From Zygnema cylindricum (lineage: Eukaryota > Streptophyta > Zygnematophyceae > Zygnematales > Zygnemataceae), in NCBI GenBank assembly GCA_037447655.1, contig JBBHKE010002193.1:62001-126000 (forward strand): DNA of 64,000 nucleotides. The letters are read 5' to 3'. Below the pieces are notes generated by a model. That model was not told where the DNA came from and searched no databases. It saw only the letters and a list, made by a program, of their open reading frames with translations. Below, in pieces: positions 28,747-37,564 of the stretch (positions within the stretch are counted from its first letter, which is position 1; each line of letters starts with the position of its first letter). The translations under genes were made by a program, and so were the position numbers.

Positions 28747-30017
28747 TGAAAAGATCGAATACAAAATTGGAATGCGCAGAAAATTGACAAATTACAATGC
28801 GGAAGCGAATTTAACTCACATCAAATATCAACGAGCTCACATATATTAAATCCTCATGAACATAGATAGAGACATCACATATTCGGAAGAGGAAACTCAC
28901 ATTAATTCTCATACATTAACTCTACATTGATTTCTCCTTAGGTTAGACCTAACTCCTCACTAGCTGGCATTTTAACTCAGTCGCCAGATTACATCTAGAA
29001 ATCTAATCCCAGAAGCGTCACATGTACTAGGACGCAAAATAGAGTAAGGGTGGACTTCTATTAGGCGTCCCAGTAATTGTACGGAAGATTTTACTGAAGG
29101 GCATGCCTTCCATTAAATCGTGTCTGTAAACCTGCGTGGCTCATTCTGGTTGGTAACACGTAGGTTAACATGCAATACTTAAAATCTTTAAAGAATCTTT
29201 GAATGCAATGTCAAAACGCAATATCTGTACGAACGGAGGTGATATTTGTACCATCGGAGATAATATCTGTACCAGCGGAAGTAATTAATGATTCGTACAG
29301 AGGGCATTAAATGTACTACCCAAAATTTCAAGACGCAACGACAAAAAGGCGGCACCAAACTTTGATGGTGGGAGCGTGAGGGGATAATTTCGGCGGATTC
29401 GCAGCAACCCTGGCGGAAGGCACATGGCCCTTGCGACGTGTACGCACATACGCGCGCGCTCATCGTGGATTCTTTTTACCTTTTCCACGCGGCCTATTTT
29501 TACACGTTCTGTATTCGAGAACTGTCCTCACTCTGCACGATCTTCGAAAACTGTAGGGTTGGTGACATGGCGTCACGGATAAAAAGTGCAATTGAATCCG
29601 ACGGTCTTAAATTACGCCTACAACCTTGGACAATTTTCAGTAATGTTGTTTTCGTTGAAAAAAAAAAATCTGTACGAACTTGTACGAAACAGTACGGCCG
29701 TCGGTAAAAAACCTCACTTTTTCGCTAATGGAAGTCCACCCTAAGACGCAAAAACCTAAACTACACGAAACGAAACATCTAGAAGTACAATACCTAAAGT
29801 ACAACTTAACCTACGTGAAATGAAACTGCTAGGAGTACTACGCACTAACCGAAAGTACTAGAAGTTCCGTAGACAAACAAAATGGACCAGACCGTTCACA
29901 CTTAATCAAACAAAACTAAAAGTACTAATGAAACGAAACATAATGCGCAACGTGACGCGCGACCAAAAACTGACCCACACTTAAACTGAACCAAAATTCC
30001 ACATTGTAATCCTAACA
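28747..30017 (-). repeat. Copia-2 5' LTR carrying a DNA element
   Basis: Edges TGAAAAGATCG and TCCTAACA. The net LTR is about 570 bp; the remainder is the D1 insertion (29045-29744). It matches the split 3' LTR. Repeated words such as ACGAAACGAAAC and CTAGAAGTAC lie near the outer end. Confidence 0.85.
29045..29744. mobile_element. Family D DNA element (D1)
   Basis: Ends AGGGTGGACTTCTATTAG and CTAATGGAAGTCCACCCT are inverted repeats, and the inner right edge AACCTCACTTTTTCGC matches D2 and D3. About 700 bp, with no conserved coding frame; open frames at 29188-29707 lie on opposite strands of the same stretch. It interrupts the copia-2 5' LTR. Confidence 0.75.
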
Positions 30018-30195
30018 CGTTGGAGAGGGGTGAGGAGGAAGGTTTTGGACATGATACAAAGGAACGCCTTGAGAAGGGTTTGGGGGAGGATTTGTGGGGG
30101 AATTTCCGAGGGAGGTTGGGGGGGGCTTTGGGGAGAGGGTTGGGGGAGGGGGAGAAGGAGAGGGTGATGGGACATCAATCAATACAAGTAAAACA
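30018..30195 (-). pseudogene. Candidate proline-rich stalk exon of the lectin gene, truncated
   Basis: The minus strand encodes VPSPSPSPPPPTLSPKPPP then further NPPPNPS repeats, similar in style to the SPPPP stalk exon at 49759-49917. It follows the lectin exon piece at 30625 in the same direction. The expected acceptor AG just before the VPSP block reads TG, so splicing may be lost. Copia-2 cuts the exon at 30017. Another reading frame gives a different proline-rich peptide, so the assignment rests on position and similarity to the other gene. Confidence 0.45.
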
Positions 30196-30624
30196 CGAGA
30201 TTTTGAATTAAAATCATTTGAAGTGTGTTAATTTCATTGTAAGGAGAATCATAGCCAAGGATGAAAGTGGAAGCATTGAAACTCATAGGAGAACTGGAAG
30301 TGCGAAAGGAAAAAATTTCTCCTTGTCGTATTCGGGTAATGCCATATACAGATTGAAGGCACAGAAATACTGACAGAAGAAGGCGAAATTAGTGTGGATA
30401 AAGTGTGCTCCGAGCTGAAATTGTCCTTACATGAAAAATTATCTACAGAGGGATCACTAGAAGCCTTCTGATATACGGAGGATCATAAGATGCATCATTA
30501 CAACTTACAAAACAAGACGTAAACTCTCAAAACTAGTTAATTTTTGGATTCATGGGGTTCACATTTTCACGAGGCATTCCAATATTCGTTAGCATATCAT
30601 CTAAATAAGGACGTGTATATGTAC

Positions 30625-30717
30625 CTGGAAGGTTAATGATCTTGCTCCACGTGTGAATTTTATGATAACAAGCAAGCCCGTCTGTTCTGGCAGATACTCC
30701 AAAATATGTTGCCGTCA
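30625..30717 (-). pseudogene. L-type lectin domain, C-terminal piece
   Basis: The minus strand reads TATYFGVSARTDGLACYHKI then HTWSKI, the conserved last strand of legume (L-type) lectins (relatives: VGFSA.TG ... H.I..WSF). A good splice donor CCAG/GTACAT follows at 30625/30624 and leaves phase 1, the same phase as the other introns of these receptor-like genes. The frame continues to a stop at 30533 if the donor is not used. This piece was joined to 36640 before copia-3 inserted: CGTCA at 30713-30717 and TGTCA at 36635-36639 are the likely target duplication. Confidence 0.75.
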
Positions 30718-31305
30718 TGTAAGATTACAAATCTAATAAAATACACACACAACAATGGTATTCCTCCAAAAACATTCAATATGTATTAAGCACAATGCAA
30801 ATACAACTTCTTTTCTTCCTTCCTTTTACTTCTGATCTTTCTACGCCTCCTTAACAAGCTACGCCTCCTTAACAAGCTACGCCTCCAAAAGATAAATCTA
30901 CCACGAAGTCTCAACTAATATATATAGGTACACGACTAGAAACGCGTAGGAATCAACGTGGTTAAATGCACGACCAATAAGTTGAACCGACTTGAACAAC
31001 ACGGTACGACTAGGAAAGTCAACCGCGAACCAACTTGAATCACACGGTACGACTTGAACTTACGTGAACCGAAACTACCAAGCAATTTCCACGTCACTTC
31101 TATAGTACTATTCAAACATACGTGAAACGAAATGAACACTTAATTTCTACGTCACTTCAAATATCCAGCGACGAAACTACTTCGTCGCTAACTTCTACGT
31201 CACTTCAAATATCTAGCGACGAGACAACTTTCGTCGCTAGTCGTCGCTACTTTAGCTACGAGAGTATCTCGTCGCTAAGTAAGTGCTCAGTACAATATCC
31301 TAACA
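30718..31305 (-). repeat. Copia-3 3' LTR
   Basis: 588 bp, TGTAAGATTACA to TATCCTAACA. It contains a triple CTACGCCTCCTTAACAAG repeat (~30842-30890) and a ~50-bp tandem repeat (31144-31245) with the inverted words TAGCGACGA and TCGTCGCTA, which could form hairpins or bind a factor. Open frames in the LTR are identical in both copies and are not genes. Confidence 0.93.
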
Positions 31306-31316
31306 TTCCCCCTCTT
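31306..31316 (-). promoter_or_regulatory. Copia-3 polypurine tract
   Basis: The minus strand reads AAGAGGGGGAA directly before the LTR start TGTTAGGATA, like that of copia-2. Confidence 0.8.
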
Positions 31317-31339
31317 ACTGAGACACTTAAAGCCCCCTC

Positions 31340-32990
31340 TTACTCCATGCCCACTAACTTCTTTCCCATTTCATAGACTTCCTTCAATGCTGCTTTGGTT
31401 AACATATCAGCAGCTTGTTCTTCTGTAGGAACAAACGAAAATTCAACTTCTTTTTCCGCAACCAAATCTCGAACAAAATGCCACTGAATTTTAATGTGTT
31501 TAGTGCGCTTATGCAAAATAGGATTTTTACTAAATGCAATGGAAGACATATTATCACTTAATATTTGCATGCATTCTTTTTCCACTCCAACCTCCGATAG
31601 AAATTCTTTAATCCACACAGCATTCTTCGCAGCATGACACGCTGCCATATACTCCTCCTCCATTGATGAAAGTGCCACATTAGGTTGCAAACGGGAATTC
31701 CACGAGATCGCTCCTCCTGCAAGTAAAAATACATATCCTGACGTAGACCTTCCTGTATCATGGTCTCCTCCATAGTCGGCATCACAATATTCATAACAAC
31801 TCAAGCCCTCACCCTTCTTATAAACAATTCCAAGACTAAGTGTTCCAGCCAAATATTTAAAGATTCTCTTCACTGCCTCTCAATGTATTTTTTTCGGATT
31901 GCTACAATACCGACTAACCACGCTCACTGCGGCACTAATGTCTGGCCTAGTACCGACACTCAAATACATTAAGCTTCCGACCGCCTCCCTATACGGGGCA
32001 TCAATGTCGGGACTTTTAACAAAATTAGAAAGCTTATCACGAGGATCAACGGGAGTTCCAAGTGGCTTACAATCGAAAAACCCAAATCTTTAAAGTACCT
32101 CTTTTGCATATTGTTCCTAGCTTAACTTAATATCTCCGGTCCTCCTTCTCTGAATCTGAACTCCCAGAATGTATTGTGCATCTCCTAAGTTTGTGATTTT
32201 AAAATACTTCCGAAATTCAATCTTTAATTCTCCAAGTAAATCCAAGTTGTGAGAGATAGAAATGAAATCATCTACGTAAACACTAAAAATTACCATATCC
32301 CTACCTTCTCCCCGAATATACACTCTACAATCTGCAATAAGCCTCCTAAATCCCAAAATTAGTAAGACCTTGTGAAGCTTATGGTTCCATGTTCTTGGTT
32401 CCTGCTTCAAACCATACAAAGCCTTCCACAACCTCCATACTTTTTCATTCTTTCTAGGAACTCCTTCTGGAATTTTCATATACACCTCCTCTTCTAATTC
32501 TCCATTTCAGAAAGCTGTCTCTACATCCATCTGTTGGATATGCATTCCTTCCGCCGCCGCCATTGCAATAATTGCTCGCAAAGAATCAAACTTAACCACA
32601 GGAGCAAAAGTCTCAGAATAATCAATACCCTCCTTCTGCTGAAAGCCTTTACATACTAACCGCGCCTTATACTTAAGAATTTCTCCCGAAGCTCCCGTCT
32701 TTGTCTTAAAAACCCACTTTGAGTCAATCGCCTTCTTACCAACCGGTAAATCTACCTCTTCAAAACACCCATTCGATTTTACAGACTTAAATTCTTTGAT
32801 AAACGTCGGTTTCCACTTCTCCTCCCATTCGTCCGAGTCTCGAGCCTCTTGGTATGATTGAGGATCCGCCGGACGATTTTCGGTAATTGCCTTTCATAAG
32901 AGAAAGGATTCCACCCTTCCTTCTCTAATTTCGGAAATTGCCCTCTGGTAGCTGGTTAGCTTTTTATATGACTGTCCAGGTTAAAATCGT
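31340..32990 (-). pseudogene. Copia-3 RT and RNase H, with stops
   Basis: The RT stretch (32117-32960) keeps DSKWVFKTKTGA, CKGFQQKEGIDYSETFAPVV, LYGLKQEPRTWN and the catalytic VYVDDFISI. RNase H (31340-31873) keeps YCDADYGGDHDTGRSTSGYVF, MEEEYMAACHAAK, SDNMSSIAFSKNP, TKHIKIQWHFVRDLV and a C-terminal QAADMLTKAAL. All is in one frame except stops: TGA 32517, TAG 32117, TAA 32090 and TGA 31880. TAG 32117 and TAA 32090 fall at positions expected to be Gln, TGA 31880 at an expected Trp. The stop at 31340 is near the normal copia C-terminus. Confidence 0.88.
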
Positions 32991-34227
32991 TCCGGTGCCT
33001 TCCCTTTAGTGGATCTTTTACTTCTCCGTACGTCATCTGCAAATTCTTTATCTGAATCACTGTTCTCAATCTTGTCCTCATCCTCCTTCTCTAGGGGTGT
33101 CTCTTCTGATGTTACGTTGTCAATGCCTGTGGATGATTCTCTGGTGACCTTGTCTCCTTGTGATTTGGTGCCGCTAAGCTTAGGTGTCGAAACTTTCTCT
33201 AAAGGTTTCTCTAAAAATCGCACTTTTTTGTTCGTCCCTACCTGTGACAAAACTTCGTCCTCTTCCTCCTCCTCTCCAGTGAACTTCTCATAATGACTTT
33301 CCTCCTCATAATCTTGAGCTCGTTTGGACTCATTAGCTACCTTCACCATCCATTCCAAGTTCTCATTAAACTCTACATTTCTAGACTCTTTAACCCTTCT
33401 AGTGACTGGGTTGTAAATCCTATACTGCATTGAGTTCTCACTATATCCCACAAAATATCCTTCCCATGACCGTGCAGCAAACTTTCCCTCCCGATTTCTT
33501 TCCTCTATGTATCCCATAGCCTCACATCCCAAATCCTTAAGTGTTTTACCGTAGGTGTTTGTCCACTCCAAAGTTCCTCCGGTGTTTTGTTACCCCAAGC
33601 GGAGTTTATTCTCCTGTTGGTAACATAGTTAGCTGCCGTGATTGCTTCTCCCCAAAGACGATGCGTGAGTTTCGTCGTATGGAGCATGGCTCGTACCATT
33701 TCTTGCAATGTCCGATTCTTCCTCTCTGCAATTCCATTCGATTGTGGGGAATATAGAGCCGTGAACTGCTGCTTAATCCCCGTCTCTTTACAGTAATCGG
33801 CGAAAGCAAGAAATTCACCTCCTCGGTCTGAGCGTACCGCCTTTACCTGCCTCCCACTTTCCCTCACAGCCATGACCACAAAGTCCTTAAATGTTTCAAG
33901 AGCGGCTGACTTAGCTTTTAAAAGATTTACCCATGTCTTTCTGCTGAAATCATCAACTATCACCATAATGTACTTATTTTTTCCAATGGTTTCTAGATGT
34001 GTGTCCCCACAAAGATCTACATGGACTAGATCTAGAGGGGCATTTGCTTTGAATTGAAGATCTTTCACCAGATGAGGCTCCCTTTTATGTTTTCCTTTTG
34101 TGCATCCAACACATCCAATGACTTTCTCTGCTATTGCCACATCTAGCCCTAAAACCGCCCCATGACGAATCATCTCATTAATGTTACTCTTTGAAGTGTG
34201 ACACATACGATGGTGCCACAACGTCAT
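32981..34227 (-). pseudogene. Copia-3 integrase and linker, one frameshift
   Basis: Frame 33505-34227: the pre-integrase zinc region (LWHHRMCHTSKSNINEMI ... CVGCTKGKHKRE), and the integrase core with HVDLCGDTHLE, RSDRGGEFLAF and NGIAERKNRTLQEMVRAML, so the DD35E triad is intact. Near 33540 one shift moves the reading to frame 32981-33571: EAMGYIEERNREGKF, GYFVGYSENSMQYRIYNPV, then an acidic linker ending RRSKRSTKGKAP. Integrase inserts the copied DNA. Confidence 0.9.
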
Positions 34228-34679
34228 GTCCTCCTTGTTGACTTTGCCGAATGGAGATGACCTTCCTCATCTGCCGTCCTATTTTCTGGTTTTCTCCAAA
34301 TCAGCCTACTTTGCATATTTTCAGTCACAATGCCTTCTGCAAATGGCCCTGTTTTACCACTCAAAATAATTCTACCTCTTTCCAAGCATGTGGCTCTTCC
34401 TCCTTTCTTTTGAAGCTGTGGGACACTTAAGAGATTAATGCACCCCCCTGGATTATAAAGCACATTGTTAAAGCGTACTTTATTGACTCTAATTTTCCCT
34501 TCCCTATCTTGTGTTGGTAGATCCAACCGTACTATTCCCACTGTATCGATGACCATCATTGAACCATTAGCCACTATGATGGATTTTGGTATAGTGAGTT
34601 TTCTAATGTCACTGAATAGTCCTGGATCTGAACACATGTGATGTGTGGCACCTGAATCTATGATCCAACTGTTAAATTT
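34224..34679 (-). pseudogene. Copia-3 protease region
   Basis: Begins in the Gag frame after a TGA. The sequence SWIIDSGATHHMCSDPG carries the intact DSG active site, followed by TVGIVRLDLP, VRFNNVLYNPGGCINLLSVPQ and RLIWRKPE. The protease cuts the polyprotein. The frame shifts near 34260, after which the pre-integrase block is read in another frame. Confidence 0.85.
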
Positions 34680-36008
34680 TCACTTACTCTCCTTGCCTCG
34701 TGTGTGAAATAGAATATCCTCCTTTTCCTGTGATTCCTTGATAAGTGCAACAAAAAATTCTTGATCCAGTCCCATTGGCCCATCCCCAACAAAATCCCCT
34801 CTACCTGATGAGCTACTTCCACTTCCTCCACTTCCTCCGCCTCTAAATTGTCCCCCTCCGCGATTGTTTCCCTTGTTTTGATAACAACCGCGACCAGTGT
34901 GTCCCCATTTATGACAAACGTTACACTGTTTACTTTTATCTGGGCATTCAAAAGAGCCATGCCCAATCTCGTTACAATTGTAACAAGTCATTTGAGAGGT
35001 ATCACGTTGATATGAGCCTCTCCCTGTGCCCTGTGACCTGCCTCCTCGTCCACGATGTCCACCTCCTCTCCCCCTAGATCCCCTAAAGTTGTAAGCTCCT
35101 CCGTCATCCTCCTCTTGATAACTCTGGTAGGATGACCCCTTGTTTTCCTCTTTCGGTGTTGCTTTCTCCTTCTCCGTACTTTTCAAGTGATTGATAGCGT
35201 ATGCCATTGTTGGTTTCTCTCGCCCCTTGATGACCTCCTTTGCTACCGCAAACTTGCTTGGAAGACTCTTCATGAAAACAAACAACCTCTCTTTTTCTGT
35301 AGGGAAGTTATTGAGTGAGTTAAGTTGTTCTATGATAACATTAAACCTTTTGACTCCATCATCAATGGACTCATTATCCTTTATTCTAAACCCAATATAC
35401 TCCTCAAATAGATAATTTTCATTTGCCTCAAATCCATTTTCAAACGCGTTTTGCAAAGCGGTCCAACAATCAAAAGCCCTATCATGAGTAAGTAAGTGTT
35501 CATGCATAGAACTAGCACAACTTTGTATAAGTGCGGTGGAGGCCGCCATATCTTTCTTGTCCCACTTATGTGCTCCGGCTGGATCCACGGAAGGATCCGG
35601 TCGTGTTTCTTCTCCGATAACGATGTCCCAAAGTTTTTTTGGTGTGAATGCTCCTCGAATGTATCTCTTCCAAATTGCATGGTTGAAACCCGTGAAGACG
35701 ATGGTTTTAATAAACACTTTAAAATCATCATCTTCGCTCTCCTCCTCTTCCTCATAAAGTTTAGATTTCCCCTTCTTTTGTTTTATTTTCTTAGAGTTGC
35801 GTGAGTCTCCACTTACTCCTCCATCTCCATCATCTTCTTGTGTTTTGAGAAACTCTTGAAAGCGTTCAAACGTTCCTTCGTCCATCTTCACATTTTTCTC
35901 CCCCCACTCGTCATACTCATCATATTGTGTTCCTGTAACTCCTCCTCCACTAACTCCCCCACAAGCTCCTCCACTAGGTTCCGCCGGGGATTTCCCTTTC
36001 TCTGCCAT
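34680..36008 (-). CDS. Copia-3 Gag (442 codons)
   Basis: Complete Gag frame from an ATG 38 bp inside the LTR edge and downstream of the primer site. An acidic N-terminal region (residues 1-95), then the copia Gag core (FTGFNHAIWKRYIRGAF; DKKDMAASTALIQSCASSM; DDGVKRFNVIIEQLNSL), a glycine and arginine-rich segment, and two CCHC knuckles CYNCNEIGHGSFEC and CNVCHKWGHTGRGC, then a Gly-Ser rich tail. It ends at TGA 34680-34682, and the protease frame continues in the same frame directly after it. The single stop could regulate Gag/Pol ratio by readthrough or be a point lesion. Confidence 0.93.
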   Translation of the reverse strand: MAEKGKSPAEPSGGACGGVSGGGVTGTQYDEYDEWGEKNVKMDEGTFERFQEFLKTQEDDGDGGVSGDSRNSKKIKQKKGKSKLYEEEEESEDDDFKVFIKTIVFTGFNHAIWKRYIRGAFTPKKLWDIVIGEETRPDPSVDPAGAHKWDKKDMAASTALIQSCASSMHEHLLTHDRAFDCWTALQNAFENGFEANENYLFEEYIGFRIKDNESIDDGVKRFNVIIEQLNSLNNFPTEKERLFVFMKSLPSKFAVAKEVIKGREKPTMAYAINHLKSTEKEKATPKEENKGSSYQSYQEEDDGGAYNFRGSRGRGGGHRGRGGRSQGTGRGSYQRDTSQMTCYNCNEIGHGSFECPDKSKQCNVCHKWGHTGRGCYQNKGNNRGGGQFRGGGSGGSGSSSSGRGDFVGDGPMGLDQEFFVALIKESQEKEDILFHTRGKESK

Positions 36009-36032
36009 ACCGGCAAGTGTTGCCAGTAACCC

Positions 36033-36044
36033 GCTCCGATACCA
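36033..36044 (-). promoter_or_regulatory. Copia-3 primer binding site
   Basis: The minus strand reads TGGTATCGGAGC, two bases from the 5' LTR edge at 36047. Confidence 0.92.
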
Positions 36045-36046
36045 AT

Positions 36047-36634
36047 TGTAAGATTACAAATCTAATAAAATACACACACAACAATGGTGTTCCTCCAAAA
36101 ACATTCAATATGTATTAAGCACAATGCAAATACAACTTCTTTTCTTCCTTCCTTTTAGTTATGATCTTTCTACGCCTCCTTAACAAGCTACGCCTCCTTA
36201 ACAAGCTACGCCTCCAAAAGATAAATCTACCACGAAGTCTCAACTAATATATATAGGTACACTACTAGAAACGCGTAGGAATCAACGTGGTTAAATGCAC
36301 GACCAATAAGTTGAACCGACTTGAACAACACGGTACGACTAGGAAAGTCAACCGCGAACCAACTTGAATCACACGGTACGACTTGAACTTACGTGAACCG
36401 AAACTACCAAGCAATTTCCACGTCACTTCTATAGTACTATTCAAACATACGTGAAACGAAATGAACACTTAATTTCTACGTCACTTCAAATATCCAGCGA
36501 CAAAACCACTTCGTCGCTAACTTCTACATCACTTCAAATATCTAGCGACGAGACAACTTTCGTCGCTAGTCGTCGCTACTTTAGCTACGAGAGTATCTCG
36601 TCGCTAAGTAAGTGCTCAGTACAATATCCTAACA
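36047..36634 (-). repeat. Copia-3 5' LTR
   Basis: Same length and ends as 30718-31305. The few differences are single substitutions, for example GACGAAAC versus GACAAAAC in the tandem repeat. Confidence 0.93.
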
Positions 36635-37258
36635 TGTCACAGTGCTACATTTGTCACCGCGGGATAGCCGCAACTAATCGCAAAGTGACAATGTATAAGA
36701 GGCTTTGTTGGACTTAAGGCCAAGTGTGCAGACAAGAATTCTTGTTCTCTGTCATATTTCACCCATACATACTTGCGATTGACGTGATCAATTGAATATC
36801 GGTTTGTGCACATTTGACACAAAGATCAGTAAGGTTTTGCCTTATGCCCACAAATATGTTTAATGGGTCAATGCCGGTATTTAGATACGTGTCGAACACG
36901 ACAGAAAGAACTCCTACATCTTCTCCATAATCAACTAATCCAAAGTAATCAGCAAAGCCCTCCATTTTGGTCAGATTAACATTGGAAGCCAGTACAAAAA
37001 AGGCGAGTCCATCGCCTTCTTAGACACTACCATCGATTCTTGGATTGGTAAAAGAAAACTGGACTTCAAAAGATGCTGATTGGCATTTAGAGTTTTCAAT
37101 GTCACGTAGCACTTTAAGAGCTTCTCCAGACGGCCAGGCTTGTCCAAATTGAAGAATATCGGAGGTAAGTTGCAAAGTCGTGCCGTTAATTGTTGCGTTT
37201 CCTGAATAATTCAGCGGTGAATTGCTTGAGAAGCCTTCAGATAAATATGATGTAGTAT
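36635..37258 (-). pseudogene. L-type lectin domain exon, main part
   Basis: Host-type gene on the minus strand. After an acceptor (CTTTTCATAACAG, 37259) the frame reads FSSNSPLNYSGNATINGTTL, LTSDILQFGQAWPSGEAL, SFEVQFSFTNP, then EGDGLAFFVLASN, YFGLVDYGEDVG, LSVVFDTYLNTGIDPLNIFVGI. These are the ordered strands of a legume-type lectin, including GDGLAFF and FDTYLN with the metal-binding Asp/Asn region. The domain binds carbohydrate outside the cell. A TAA at 37017-37019 and a frameshift around 36810 (then YVWVKYDREQEFLSAHLAL) interrupt it. Copia-3 splits off the last strand (30625-30717). The exon enters in phase 1. It is a pseudogene, or a gene with errors. Confidence 0.82.
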
Positions 37259-37284
37259 CTGTTATGAAAAGAAAATGCATAAAT

Positions 37285-37564
37285 TTAGCATCGTATAATG
37301 ATAAGAACCTTTTCTACAAGCAGGGCCAAGAGAAAGGAACTTAAAGTTTTGGCCAAAAATTCGTACATTCCTAATTGCGTGGTATATAAAAGAACCCCAA
37401 ATTTCTTAATTATGCTGTACAGCTGACTTGGGCAAGCGTCTCGCTTGCAAAGACCACCACTTGACACCACCAACAACAACATTTGGGAACAAGGCACATG
37501 CATATACTTCTTGAATCTAATTTGCAATACGAGTTTTGGCGTGCAACTGTGGATCTTCCCGCAG
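37285..37564 (-). other. Upstream flank of the lectin exon
   Basis: A short hydrophobic peptide MYEFLAKTLSSFLLALLVEK is encoded at ~37290-37350, about 30 bp upstream of the lectin acceptor. It resembles a signal peptide but no donor in the required phase follows, so the first exon is not fixed. The longer open frame here (to 37659) has no family match and runs into copia-4. Confidence 0.25.

Larger units (their letters stand above)
5148..30017 (-). mobile_element. Copia-2: minus-strand Ty1/copia element with nested insertions
   Basis: The 5' LTR is 28747-30017 and the 3' LTR is split (5148-5231 plus 22281-23888) by the gypsy element. Both LTR copies share TGAAA(A/G)GATCG, GCAGAAAATTGACAAATTAC and the ending TCCTA(A/G)CA. 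Inside are a primer site (28733-28744), gag, protease, integrase, RT and RNase H in copia order, and a polypurine tract at 23889-23899. Each LTR also carries its own DNA-element insertion (C2 in the 3' LTR, D1 in the 5' LTR). The outer flanks (TATTC at 5143, CGTTG at 30018) do not match, so no target-site duplication is visible. The element is old and inactive. Confidence 0.8.
30718..36634 (-). mobile_element. Copia-3: complete young Ty1/copia element
   Basis: Two 588-bp LTRs (30718-31305, 36047-36634) differ at only about eight positions by eye. Target duplication is CGTCA/TGTCA. It carries a primer site at 36033, gag, protease, integrase, RT, RNase H and a polypurine tract, all on the minus strand. 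It splits the L-type lectin domain. Despite the young LTRs, the coding part has several stops and at least two frameshifts, so it was either defective when it moved, mobilised by another copy, or the sequence holds errors. Confidence 0.93.
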
